Shown here one piece after another: positions 24,801-39,800 of a DNA stretch of 64,000 nt. Each line of letters begins with the position of its first letter. Position 1 is the stretch's first letter. Under the pieces are notes generated by a model. That model did no database searches. It was not told the origin of the DNA and saw only the letters and a list, made by a program, of their open reading frames with translations. The translations under genes were made by a program, and so were the position numbers. The stretch spans positions 43,553,428 to 43,617,427 of the forward strand of contig CM059189.1 in NCBI GenBank assembly GCA_030323885.1, written 5' to 3'. The DNA is from Branchipolynoe longqiensis. Lineage: Eukaryota; Annelida; Polychaeta; Phyllodocida; Polynoidae.

Positions 24801-27800
24801 CTAATAGACAGAGGCTACAGTAATTATTTGACTCGCTATCAATAAAACAAAGACTTAATTATCAGCATCGTAACGTGGAGACCAAATATGTGGTGCCCAG
24901 TTTTGGAGAATAACCCATATACACAAATAAATGTAGAATATAATCCATTGTTTACATAGATTAAATATATCAATTTAATATCATTTATAGATCTTCACAC
25001 CGGAGCTAATTCAAAGGTTTTCTATGTGAGGTCGGGAGTTGCTTAGATTAATTTTTCTTACAAGATCTACTTAGCAAAACTGAAATGAAACGGCGGGGAA
25101 GGAGAAAGAATGTGTGTGTGTTTCTTTATTAATCAAGTAAGACTGAATTAACTACTGAGATTATTTGTTTAAATAAAGCAATTTATATTAATTGAAACTA
25201 AACGAATCATAAAAGTTGCATAGTCAGATGGTTTTGAGTTTCTTTGAAATTTTCTAAAATAAATATATTAAATTAATTGTTATGATCTTCCTTACTTTAG
25301 CTTGGAGTAATTTTTATTTTAAATAGCCAAGTTTTGAGATATTTGAAGCGCAAATATGTCAAATTAGTTTTGGCAAACATGCCAAACCTCTGATACCATA
25401 GGCTTTATTAAATTGACTCAGTATTCCCTTCTATGTGGCAACACATGTTTAATAAGTGCATCATTATCTAAGTTAGATATGTAGAATCAATTTTAGATAA
25501 TTGTTTTTTGTTTTTTTAAATGTGATGCTTCAGCGGACTATGCAGCTTTAACTAAACAGAGTGAAAGGAAGCATTCTGAAAAGGTCAATTGTACTGACAG
25601 CTCTTAACTTACCCCTCACATTACCCTAGTTGTATGTCAATGTGTGATTCATAGCAGCACAGCTACTAACACATCACAAGGCTGATTTGCATTCAAAGTG
25701 GCAAAGATTGTGCAGGTTGGCCCGAGGCTAACATGGGTAATTTGCTCACGAGGCTGCTGTCTGCTTACCTTTCCTGCTAAATCGCCCTCTCTGCTCTCAC
25801 TCACTTTGCTTCCGACACTGCTACACTGCACACCGTTTCCCCACCCACCCACCCTCTTTCTCGGGGGGTGAGCGCTGATCCCTGACGTGTTACTACCCAT
25901 CTCTGCATTGGGCTGAACTTCCTGGTTATGCATTCCAGTCAGCATATGATTACTGGCCTCTGTCGCCGCCTGATACATCTTTGAACATCTGCCAAGGTCC
26001 GACTTGTTTTTTATTAAATACTTTATTTAATCCAGTTGCTGCTTCTGTTTCTTTTCTGTCCTGTTTCTCTTTCATTACAGCCAAGTGTAGCGAATTATCT
26101 CTATATGCCTTAGTGGCTAATTTAATGAGTGTCTATTGACACATAATTGATTGTATGCTTTTACATGTAAAAGTGATGGGTCTGAATTTTTTTTAAACAG
26201 TTCTCACCATGAATATGGCCTATGCTGTCGATGCGGCCTAAAGCAACCACCGATCAATCAACCTATCAAACCTCAGTGGCAGTATGAAAATACCAGCCGA
26301 CTGGAATATAGAACATGCATGATTTGGTACTCTGAGTTTGTATCCGCTGGTCCTTGAGGAGTGACTGAAGCTGTGACCTCGCGTGTTTACACACCGGAAG
26401 TTAGGGGACTGGTGCCCCTCCCAGCCCGATCCTTCACTACATAGCCCCTATCCTGCAAACTCATATTTAGCCTATAACCAACCACACTCCTCCCGATGAC
26501 GGTTCTTGCCAGACATTCCTTTTTTAATGTAGATTGCACAGAAATCGCCATAGGAACTATTTTACATTTAGATAAAATACCACTTCCTGTATGTGTTTTC
26601 ATCAGCTCCCCCAGCCTATGACACCCCAACTACATAGTGCTGCTGACCCTGCTCACCCAAACCCTGTCCTAATTAGTAACCATAGTAACCCGCCCTAACT
26701 GATCCCTGTGTGCAGGCAGTAGGACCCACTGCTGGTCCATCAGTGCACCAGACACACACACACGCGCATACACACACACGCATACACAAACGCATACACA
26801 GACACACACTCCCACTGCGTAAGCCTATGCCTCTTGTATCTGACCTGCACACTACATCAGTTTATGGAATGATGCAGTGTGCAAGGATGAAAGTAGTCTT
26901 CGAAAAAAACAATCGAAAATCGGTAAGTGGTCATGTAATGACCGGTCTTAGGCATGGTGCAAAGATTACCCTCTCTAACAGACCACCTCCACAGATCGAC
27001 CACTTATCTATAGATATCGATCGCTTTATTTGGATCCCAAACGATCGGCCATACAATACCATTGTAACGATTAAAAAAACTCCCTGCCTCCCACCTTCCT
27101 AAAGGGATCATTTAAAGTCGGTCCCATGGTCGGCCGATTTAGAGAGGTATTCATGGAAGATCTTCTGATCAAAAAGAATCTCCGGTGGACTGGACACCTC
27201 ATGAGGATGTCATCAGACAGGCTACCAAAGCAGATCCTCTATTCTCAACTGTTTTCTGGTTTCAGAAAGAGAGGGCGCCCTCATCTCCGGTTCAAGGATA
27301 CCATCAAGAGAAACCTGAAGATGAGAGACATTAAGACCGACTCATGGACGCAACTCTCACACCAGAGAGCTAAATGGAGAGCGGCAGTCAAGTAATGAAA
27401 GCAGTCATTGTCGCAACGCAACCGACAGCATGATGATGATGATCATCATCATGTAGTATAAAATCTGACTTCCAGGAATTTTTGGCGATTCCCTGACAGT
27501 GGTAAAACTATGGGAGACTTTCCGCGGTTTCACGGAAATCCACTAGTTGCCTTTGCTGGTTCATTTCTGTTTTATATCCTAGCAACATCTAAGATCATAT
27601 TATGATAGTTCACCCTTTGCATAGAAGATTCTGACTGACCAACTGCTGTCATATACCTGCCATTTTGTGAGTTAATACAAATTTTTTTAAATCACGGAAA
27701 TCCGCGGAATCGCGGAGGTCTTCTCATCCCCGAATGTGCTCCTTGCCCTCCATATAAGGCCGGGAGCCCTCACAGATATGCAGGATGTGAGGGGAGACCA

Positions 27801-30800
27801 TATCCTACATGGTCTTTATTAAATTGTAGATATACAATTCACTGTGCAGGACAAATAGCTTTGTTTGTTTGTTGTTTTATGTCCTAGCAACATCTAAGGT
27901 CATATCAGGACGGGCAGGACAAATATCACAGGTATGACAGGACCGTATTTTCTACACAGAAATACATTATTCACAGATTCTTAAAGTTGCATAGTCCGAT
28001 GGTTTTGAAATTCTGTATTTTTTCTGAGATAAATCTATTAGATCGATCACTGGTATCTACTTTACCTTAGTTCAAAGTTACTTTTATTTTAATTGGTAAA
28101 CTTTTTAGATATTTTGAGTGCAAACATGGAAAATTAGTTTTGGCAAGCTTGCCAAAAGTTTGACACCATTGACTTCTGCAGTAACAGGTTCTGTTATATT
28201 GACTCAGTATTGCCTTCTACGCAGAAACAAATGCTTAATAAGTGCATCAGTATCTAAGTTAGATATGTAAAATAAAATATATATAATTGGTTCGGTTTTG
28301 AAAATTTGATATTTCATCGGACTATGCAGCTTTAAGACATGGCAGACAAAACAAAATTTGCCTTGATCGCTCTCTCTGACGGAGGAAAGAAAGCTCGTTT
28401 CCAGCCCTACTGGCCAGCCAGCCAATCAGCGACCGTGGTGGAATTGTCCACTGGTACCCGCATCTAATGAAATCACCCTGTCTAAACTCGCACAAAAAGT
28501 ACCGGTTTCATGGGAACTGAATGGTGTTGTTGGTGGCTGAGTGGGCTGGGTGAGAAACTATCAGAAGCATATTCAGCGCTGGAAGGAGCGGGACAACCAG
28601 CCACGTTTGAACTCGTTTGAGCCCGTTTGAACTTGCCGGAAATAGACTTTCCTCTTCTCGTCTTCGCGAGAACTCAGTGAAGTAGATTAGTTTTCCACGT
28701 TATTGATAGATTATAGACCAGAAATACTTGACAATAAACATTAACTTTATTATAACTATAAAATGATATTTATTTCAATTATGATAATTATGTGTTGTGT
28801 TTTTTTTTATTGCAAATGGCGGCCCACATAAGGGGCGGCCATTTGCAATCGAAAAGAACAGCTCTGATTGGCTCAAATTATGGAAAGATTCCATTATTTT
28901 TTTAGTAGTTTCTTGTTCAGACATGGTTACACATATATATGTATCTTTTGCACAGATTAAAGTGTTTGAAGTATATTTTTAATTTATCTATATCGACTTC
29001 TGTTTAAATCACACAATCTCAGGACTTAAAGAATGGGAAACTATTCCTGCAAGGGTATGCTCAATATGGGACAGTGGTCACCCATTTTTCCTCCTTTACT
29101 CGCTGTGGACCCTTCTCGAAACTATGACAGAACTTACTTGGACCATTCGTCAATATCCTCGTCCGAGTGATCCGATGCAGAAAAATAGTATTCTGAGTCT
29201 GAAAATAAAGGATAACCAAAGTGACAAGATAAATGTTTAAATGGATTAACACAACGTATAGTGAAAGCTAGATAAAAGATTCACCCTGTACTTGTGGTAC
29301 ACGGTTGAACAACAACGTAGTCCAAATACGGGCGAAAATAGCTTTAGTATGGAACAGGAAGTAGAATGCCTGCCTCCAGTATCAAATGGTTACTTATATC
29401 GACACAGAAATGGGAGAGAATGCAAAAAGACAAGATGGCGTCCATAGAACGCCGTCAATTTCACTTTTAAATTTGACTAAACTATATGTTATATTATATT
29501 TTTCAACTCAAAGGTAGCGGGGAAATATTAAGACATAAAAAGAATAATTGTTGCTTCTTAGATTGTGAAATTAGGTTCTTATTTCTTTTTCCCGCTTTTT
29601 CAACAGCTTTTATATAGGGCTGGTATTCACCCGTGTACTGCGAGTACAGGGTGAATCCTTTATCTGAGTGAAAGCATGATTTTGGACTGTTTGCAATCAA
29701 CAAACAGTTACAAGTCATAAACAAGAAGCAAGAAAACCGAAATTATTGCTAAAAAACTAAATTCAAAAGATTTGAATCATAATTTTGTTTAAACAATGCC
29801 TTTTTAAATTTAAATTAAACCTTTGAATTTGCACAGATACCGAAAATGTTATAGACTGAATAAAATGGTTTTCAGAAAGAACAATAAACCATTACAAATA
29901 CACTAGCAGTAGCTACCCAACTTATACGCAGATTTACCCATATGTACCATACACGAGAACAATTGAATCTAACCGACGAAACCAACCGTCAACATGTACT
30001 AATACTAGACCACCCGTCATGCAGCTGACCTCTTCCCTTCTACAACACTACCATCAATCAAAATATGTCAATACATATCAACGCGCCTCATTCGCCATCA
30101 CTCTCTCATTCACTAGTCTATTCATCATTAGCAACGATTTCGGTTAAATAACTGCCATTTTCTACGTTGGAAAGACCAGTGCCTCTGTGCTGACAAATAG
30201 GCCATTCTGAAGAATAAAATATTTAATACCCAAATTTGGTTGTTTTTATTTACCTTAAAGCTGCATAGTCTGATTAAAGTGTCAAATTTTTAAAACCAAA
30301 ACATTTACCTAGATCCGATTCTATATATCTAACTTAGATACTTATGCACTTATGAAGCATTTGTTGCCACATAGAAGGGAACACTGAGTCAATTTAACCG
30401 AATCAGTTACTGCATAATTCTATATGGTGTCAAGCATTTTGGCATGCTTGCCAAAATTAATTTACCACGTTTGCACTTCAAATATCTCAAAAGTCAGCCA
30501 TTTAAAATCAAAGGTACTTCGGACCAAAGTGAGATAGATTATAACAATCAACCTAATATATAGCTCAGAAAATGACAAATTCTCAAAATCTTCGGACTAT
30601 GCAACTTTAAATACATTTAAAAAAGAGAAGAAAAGGGAACTGACCCGTGGAGATGCGTGAGTTGCTGCTGATGAGGACTTGGCTCTTCGGCCGCTCAATC
30701 ACTGAGTTGACGCGCACTGAGCGCCGCATGCGCCGCAGCTCCAGAATTGTCGGCTCCATCTGCACTGAACGCTCATCCTGGTTTTAAAGAAAGAAAATGT

Positions 30801-33800
30801 GAGAAAAAAAAGTTAGAGGCTGACGAATGGAAAAAAAACCCTGACATGTTGCTGCTAACTAGAGTTCGAGACACATGATTTAAAAAATATTCTTCCAGTC
30901 AGCAATTATTCCCTTGCCCCTCAGTACTCAAACCCAACACCTGCGTGCTCTCTCTCTCCCATGTCTCTCACCCTCTCTCTCTCTCTCTCTCTCTCCCTGT
31001 CTCTCTATCGATATATATAGCGATATATATAGCGAATGGTAGACAGGAAGTGTGAACACTTATTTGTCTCTCATTTCTTTTTGGTACATTAGTTGTCCCA
31101 AGCAGGGGAAATCCCAGTCACAGACGACTGGTCTTCCCCTCTCCACTGCTGGTCGATAGAAAGCCCGAGCCTACACTTTTACCGACCCAAGGGATTTTTA
31201 ATCTCCCACACCAGATAGACATGGTATGAGAGCAACCAGCCTTTGATGATGCTGTAAGTTATACACAGCGGTGGAAATCCAAATTGGCAGAGCTGGGGGC
31301 ACGGGGAATCGAACCGCCGACCCTCAGATTAGGTGTCTGACCTAGAAAAAAGTCAGACACTCTAACCACTCCGCCACAGAGAACGCCACAAAACCTCTAC
31401 TCTCTCTCTCTCTCTCTGTCTCTCTCTATATGCCCCCCCCCCCTTCTGACACCATTAAATACCATTTTGTGCGGCAACACACGACACAACAATCGGACAT
31501 ATATGATGACATAGTATAATCACACAATATATAATATGTATATATATAATTATATTATATACATTTTCATATAAGTCCCGCCATGTATCCCACCATGTTG
31601 TAAAATATTCCGATACTCAGCAAGGGGGGAATGCAAATGTTCTATTGCTGATCGGTGTACGTGACTTGGTGCATGTATGTGTATATATGTATGGGTTGGT
31701 GGTGCCTGAGTGGGATGTAAATAGACATAGTGGTGCTGACAGGTCTGGGTGTGATTGCACTCAGGGCCTACCCCTTCTTCACCACACTCTAAAGGTCAAG
31801 GTTGGTGATGGCCATCTGGTATCCATAGAGACCAGGAATGCTGGATTAAAAATTGGTGGGACCAGGAATGCTCGATTCCCATTGGTGGAAGGAGGTGGTA
31901 CGATACCCAACAACTCTCTCTCTTTTATTATACTTTACTCTCTTCCTTTCTCTTTGTCTGTATTGTTTTCCTCATAGCCTATGTACCAGATCCGAGCATT
32001 AGATTCTACAAACTGGTGACCACGACGATTATTAACACACAGTGTTAAATTGACAGTAGAAACTTGCTAGGCTGGTGCTTGTTTGGTGCTCTGTGTAGGT
32101 AGTGTTTTTTTCCTTCTATTTTGTTACTCTGTGGGGGTTTGAATTTCTTCGGAATTTGGGGTTTCGATGATTTTTTCCAGCAATACCACTATTTGGGAAG
32201 GTCTGCTAGACTTTATTGATGGTATGTCTGTAACGTGCCGTCATTGAAGCCTCACGCCGCCACTAACATTTTCTTTTCATACGGAACTACTTTTGGCTTT
32301 TCTTTAACTTTAACACAGAAGGGGGAGCGCAGTAATACATGCTAGTGCTTGAGAGAAAGCATGGAGTATGTATTAACTTTTCTAGTTCCAAAAATCTTAC
32401 TCGGCAGGTGCATGGCGGACCAAGACCGCATGACACAGCACCTTGATTCATGCATTACCGTAATAATCATAGTAATTTCTCAATCCTGAAAATTTATTTA
32501 ACTATGTGTCATTTTCTAGGCTCTGCTTGCCTCTTTGAGCTGCTGATGTATTTAAGCTGCTGTAAATAGCTGATTTTGCCTTTCGCATTAGCTGATTTCT
32601 GTTTAGGTTGGTGAGAGTGAAAATCGAAAGATTTTCACATGGAATCGTAATATCGGAAGAGAGTAGCCAAAATCGGAAGTCTTCCTACAAAATTGGAGCA
32701 GTTGGCATCTGTGCAACACTACCAACCCCTCCAGTTTCACCCACCCACCCACCAACATATGGCAAGGGTTGAGCATTCATGCCCATTTCACCCAACTCGC
32801 AGCTGACTGGCATCAATAAGAACTGAACCCGCGACCTTCACTCTGAGGCCCCTCACTCCCCTTCACCATACAAACATCAGATAAATCAAACTTAATTCCC
32901 ACCATGGCCTGACTCTGCCTTTGTGAAGTACCTACCAAACAATGAATGGGAGAATGTAGATAAAAGATTCACCCGGTACTTGTAGTACACGCGTGAAGGA
33001 CAACGTAGTGTAAATACGGGCGAAAATAGCTTTAGTATGGAACCTGAACTAGAAACTGTGGCTCCAGTATTAAATGGCTGCATTTATTGCCACAGAGTTG
33101 GTGAAATGGGCGAGAATGCAAAAAGACAAGATGGCGGCCAGAGAACACTGTCGATTTCACTTTTAAATCTGATTAAACTAGATATTATATTATATTTTTC
33201 AACTCAAAGGTAGCGGGCTATCAATAAGACATATGTAAAGAATAAATGTTGCTTCTTAGATTGTGAAATTAGGCTCTCATTTCCTTAACCCGCTTTTTCG
33301 ACCGTTTTTATATAGGGTTGGTATTCACCCGTGTACTGCGAGTACGGGGTGAATACTTTATCTAGGGAGAATGGAGCAACTACAATTAAAAAAAAAAAAA
33401 ATCATTTTGACTCCACATTTTTAGTTACTACCTAGATTAAAAGCAATTGAACAGATTAAAAATGGACAATTAATAGAACATGCTACTGGCCAGAGAAAGT
33501 TCCCCGATCTAAGCAAACCTTGATGACAATTCAATTCAATTCAAAGACAGTACTGCCACATACACATACTGACATATTCACAAACAGACTTTACTTATCA
33601 AATTATACACAACAGAGAAAATCGATTATTTTTCTTTAGTAGCTTTTGGGTTAAACATCCCATTAGATAATGAACCAGCCCTTAATGCTTAAAGTGTGTA
33701 TCATATAATAGCCAGTTTCAACATTTTAATTTCTTTTACTTCCCCTTTTTTTTAAAATCGATAATAACTACAGTAAGTTATATGGCTAGAGTAATCTCAT

Positions 33801-36800
33801 TGTTCTAACTTACAACAATAGAGCACATTGACGGTGAGGGGTGTTTGTTGTCTTAAAAAAAAAGATTTTGCTAAGAAATAAACATTTTGTGACAATTTAT
33901 GCCGTTGATATAACCTTCTAAGTTAGTATTTGTAACACACGAAGCACACCTTATACCCCTGTCACACTACGACATAATGAGCCAACTTAAGCCTGACGTG
34001 CTCACGTTTCGTCATTACGTTAACGTACGTTGGGTTATGTTATGATGACGTCAGAACCTGTTCAAAACTTTTGACGTAATTCGAACGTAAGGGTTTACGT
34101 TCGCCGTACGTTTTGTACACATTCGGCAAACGTCAATGACGTTAGACGGACGTTAGTCAAACGGTGCTCACTATGTTGCACTACGTTGACACACATTAAA
34201 CCCGGTGGAAATGTCCACACGGCGTAATGGGAACGTCAGGAGAACGTATGCCGAACGTACATCCAACGTACGTTCAACATTTTGCCACCGTGTCATGACG
34301 TATGTAACGTCACGTAACGTAACGCAACGTAGTTCTGGCGATGGAATAACGTACATAACGTTCCGTGAGCGTAATTACGTTGTCCTCTGTCATTGAATGA
34401 CGCTATCACTACGCTTTACCGACGTTACGCTCTCGTCAACTACGCTGCATCCACTTTCAACTTGTGCCCAAATTAGCATACTACGCCGATAAGTTTGACG
34501 TTTTTCACATTCTCCCTACGCTCACGTCGTTACGTTGTAGTGTGACAGGGCCTAAACTCAAAGGCCTAGTCTGGCCGAAATGTTTTGCATGGTTATTTGC
34601 CTTTTAGTTTACCACTTGATCTAATAGTTAATCATGTCCAAGATTAAATACAGAAGCAATCTTTAGTAAGTTGGTCCCATCTGTTTTGTAGGCGTGTGCA
34701 TCCAAAGCTGCATAATCCGATGAAACATCAAATTTTCAAAACCAAAACAATTATCTATATTTGATACTACATATGCAACTTAGATAATGATGAACTTATT
34801 AAGCATTTGCTGTCAAATAGAAGGGAACGCTGAGTCAATTTAATAAAACCCGCTAATGCAGAAGCCTATGGTGTCAGAGTTTTGGCAGTTTGCCAAAAAT
34901 ATTGTTACACATTTGAACTTGAAATATTTCAGAAGTTAGCCATTTAAAATCAAAGTTACTTCAAATTAAAGTAAAGTAGATTATAATGATCAATTTAATA
35001 TAGAAAAATGACAGAAGCTCAAAACCATCGGACTATGGAACTTTAAACAAATGGTCCCTAGTATTTACACTCACCAACCTTTCTAAAAAACATTTTGTAT
35101 AACATTTCTCACCTTCTTACATTATTTTTTTTGGTACATTAGTTGTTTAAGCAGGGGAAATTTCAGTCGCAGGCGATTGGTCTTGCTCATTCCACTGATC
35201 CTTGCCCTATCCTAATAATGCCGAGCGCCTGGCTAGGAAGCGACAAGTATCAATTTTTAAGTCATTGGGTTGACTCTACCAGGACTCGAACCCACGACCC
35301 CACGATCTACCACACGGGAGACGGACGCTCTAACTCATTTGGCCATCGCTTGTGGTTAGGGCATTCACTTCCAATGCGGAAGGTCATAGGCAGGATCCAT
35401 GGCCAATTCAAAGGATTGTTTGTTTGTTAGCGTGTTATGTTCCTGGCAATACCTAAGGTCATATCAGGACGGGCACCAATTTATGACAGTGTGCATTCAT
35501 GGCGACCTTGCTCGACTGGGAGACCAGACCGCTGGCACCAATACCCAATATCCCACTCAGTGACATTATCCTGATACTGAGCTAGTCAGTCCATATCATA
35601 TCCTAGTAACGCTGGGCGCCAGGCTACGTGGGGATAAGAATCAATTTAGTAACTGATTGGGTTGACCTGGATTTGAACTCCCAACCTGCGCTCTTACCGA
35701 TACGCCACCGCGTCCAGTCAATTAAAAGGAAAGACACAAACCTGCCTGACTCTGTGCATTACACTACCATGCCTGATTCTTGACTTTACACTAGTCGGCT
35801 CAGTGTCAGGATAAAGTGACTGAGTGGAGTATCGTGTCAAAGTGCAAGTGGCACAGAATATTAATGGGGCAGCAGTTAAAAGCCACTAAGAGTGCGTCCG
35901 AAGTTTACTCGGATATAAAGCAGATGGGATTGTCGAATGAGTTGAGCGCCCACTCTGCGTTTTGGTAGGTCGTAGGATTTGGACCCACGGGTTCGAACCC
36001 TAGCAGAGTCAAACCAATGACTTAAAAATGTATACTTGTCACTACCTAGCTTAGCACTTGGCATTACTCGGTTAGGGTAAGGAGCAGTGGAATGAGGAAG
36101 ACCAATTGTCCACGATTGAAATTTCCCCCATCAACTAATGTACAACAAACAAATAAAAAAGTCACAAGTTAATCAAGTTAGCTATAGTCATATATGTGAC
36201 ATGGCTAACTGGTAGACAAGGTGTCTGAATGCAATATATGAACACATAATATATTGACAAGAGAAAATGCACATTTCCTTTATATCTAGCTTTAACATGG
36301 CTGACTGATCGATAAGGTCCCTGAAAGCAATACGCGAACACATAATATATCCAGAAGAGACAACGCATACTTCCATTATGTCTAGCTTTAACATGGTTGA
36401 CTGGTCGATAAGGTAGCTGAACACAATATGCGAACACATAATGTATCGACAAGAGACATGGCATACTTCCATTATGTCTAGCTTTAACATGGTTGACTGG
36501 TCGATAAGGTGGCTGAATGCAATATGTGAACACATAATATATCAAGAAGAGACATGGCATACTTCCATTATGTCTAGCTTTAACATGGTTGACTGGTTGA
36601 TAAGGTAGCTGAACGCGATATGCAAACACATAATATATCGACAAGAAACATGGCATACTTCCATTATGTCTAGCTTTAACATGGTTGACTGGTCGATACG
36701 GTAAATGCGATATGCAAACACATAATACATCGACAAGAGACATGGCATACTTCCATTATGTCTAGCTTTAACATGGTTGAGTGGTCGATAAGGTGGCTGA

Positions 36801-39800
36801 ATGCAATATGCGAACACATAAGATATCAAGAAGAGATATGGCATACTTCCATGATGTCTATCTTTAACATGGTTGACTGGTTGATAAGGTAGCTGAACGC
36901 GATATGCGAACGCATAATATATCGACAAGAAACAATGCATGCTTCCTTTATAGATAAGTCGACTGAAGAGATAGGCAACCATAGCTACAACTAGTAAATG
37001 CCTTCAATATATTCACAAACAAGTCTCACTCATCAAATAGACACCAAAAGGAAAACAGATTCCTTTTGCTAGTGAAATTAATTTTTTAATGACAATTTAT
37101 GTTTTTGATGGAACCTTCTATAAGTCAGCATTTGAAGCTCATGTCGCAAACAAAGCACACATTACTTAATAGTTCAGCCTGGCAGAAGTGTCTCATGGTT
37201 TGTGACGGCTAACCAATATTTCCTGACAATAAGTATACAAGAATGTAAGGCATTTAAATGAAGAGTTCCTAAGAGGGAATAAGAATGCTCAATAAAAAGT
37301 ATGAGGCAGTCACTCATAAAAGCAATGCTTGATCACAGAAAAGAGAGTATTAGCAACTTATGGCATTTAATCGGGCTGCCAGTGTCATATGTTGTAGACG
37401 AGTGCAGATCTTCTTACAAACTAAAACAGTTAAATAGTCAGCACACAATTTATGTAATACAAGACCTGGAAGACTTTGCGCCTCCACCGAATAGCAGCAA
37501 GGACCTACAAACACAACACCCATTACACATGAAGGCTTTAAATGTAGATAAATATTTTAAATGTGCTCTTATTTCATTTATATATTTTTTTGTTGTAGTT
37601 ACAAAAAGAATCTTACTTTAGATATTTTTTTTATATAAAGAAATGCCTGTGGCTAGGGTTGAACATTCGTGCCCATTTCATCCAATTAAAAACAAAAATT
37701 GACCTTAGTGCGATATAGCATTTATTAAATTACCTTAGCTTTCAAATTGCTCTCATTTTGATAAGTAGAAGCACTCGGCATTAACAGACAAAGCCAACTC
37801 ATGTTAGAGTGGGGTCAGCCCAACATCAGATTGGGCAACTTAATAGTAGTCATTGCACCATATTTGCTTTGACTAACGGGCTACCTGAATGAGCTAGGCA
37901 CCCACTTTACATTTGGTAGATCATGGGATTCGAACTATGGGTTCGAACTCCAGCCGAGTCAAACTACACAGAGAGCACAGAATTAAGCTCATCCTAGGAA
38001 TTGTGATCATAATAAAATGGGACTAAATAAATGCCTTAATGTAACAGCTTGTTTAGTTCATTATTATTATCGTTATTAGTATTAATATTATTATTATTAC
38101 TATACATACAGGTGCAAAACCACATAAAATCCAGTGATAAACATCCAGAACTCATCACACTCACACTACAGGGTAATCTGTCTCTCCTAACTACTAGGTC
38201 CAATAATGTGTCGCATTGCCTCGCTGACTCATACAGCTTAATACTTCAGTCAGGAGTAATACCCAAGTTAGACTCATGCACACTTGCGGGCAGATCACTC
38301 ATGATGTCATCAATGATGCACACCAGAGGGTGGCAAGGGAAGAAGCATCATGTCGATGCAGTAAAGAACTAATCGCCACTGATGTCATCAAGAATGCACA
38401 CCAGAGGGCGCCAAAGGAAGAAGCATCATGTCGATGCAGTAAAGAACTAATCGCCACTGATGTCAATAACAATGCACACCAGGGGGCGCCAAAGGAAGAA
38501 GCATTGAGAAGCCCCACTGATGTCATCAACGATGCAAACCAGAGGGCACCAAAGGAAGAAGTATTGAGTCGATGCAGTAAACAACTAAACACCACTGATG
38601 TCAACAACAATGCACACCAGAGGGCAGCAAAGGAAGACATCAAGGATGCACACCAGAGGGTGCCAAAGGAGGAAGCATCGTGTCGATGCATTAAAGAAAT
38701 AATCGCCACTAATGTCATCAACGATGCACACCAAAATTCGTCAAAGGAAGAAGCATCGTGTCGATGTACTAAAGAACTAATCGCCACTAATGTCATCAAT
38801 GATGCACACCAAAGGGTGCCAAAGGAAGAAGCATCGTGTCGATGCAGTAAACAACTAAGCACCACTGATGTCATCAACAATGCACACCAGAGGGTATCAA
38901 AGGAAGAAGTATTGTGTCAATGCAGTAAAGAACTAATTGCCACTGATGTCATCAACGATGCACACCAGAGGGCGCCAAAGGAAGAAGAATTGTGTCGATG
39001 CATTAAGTAACTAAGCTGCCACCCTTGTGATTAGTCAATAGGGCCTGTCGCAAGTGACGTCACGCACTGGCATGGACATTCAAACCGGCAGTCAGTCAAA
39101 CAGACTTAAAATCTATATCAAGCACTGGCAAGAAGGTTAAAAAACTGGCAAGAATGTTCAACCCACTGGTCGGAGACAAATACACTCAACAGTCGATATT
39201 TATCATTTTGGCGTAATTGAGACAAGCTCTATGGTGATTCAATAAAACCTGAGATAGTTCATGCTTGAAGTAGCCTACTACTAACAAAATTTAGAATTAG
39301 ACAACGCCTACAGTCAGGCTGTGATGAAATGGATAGTATAATATAACCTCTTATGTACACATAAATATGATAATTTGTTAACTCAACTATATACATTTGT
39401 TATGTATACATACATATAACTTTAATTAAAATAGTAATATTCACTAAATAGACAAGAGCCATGGCCATCTTAGGAGCTGTTTAATGATTGGCTCTTGTAT
39501 GAAGATATGCTAACTAGATGTATATCAAATAATTCAATGGAACAAGAAATGATCTCTTCTTTTTGTTAAACCTAGAAAAGATCTATTAGCACAGCCACTC
39601 TGAATACAAATGAGTTTTGCAAGGAAGTGACCCGTGTAATACAAAAAAGTGGGCCATACAGAATTCTATGCGCATGCCAGACTGCTTAGGTTTCTCTTTC
39701 CCCCGCTTACTTACCACTGGAAATGGGTCCTAGAACATAAGTAGGTCATACACAATTCAAGCTTCAAGTTTTAGATTAGGAAATAATTGCTCAGGATGGA

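Noticed and set aside
36162..36982. 193- and 146-codon minus-strand ORFs with a repeated 32-residue word
   Set aside because: They result from the 96-bp tandem repeat. There is no splice signal, start context or conserved domain.
37301..37621. 106-codon plus-strand ORF
   Set aside because: No recognisable domain, repeats or splice sites, AT-rich codon use and hydrophobic random-looking C-terminus. It is probably chance.
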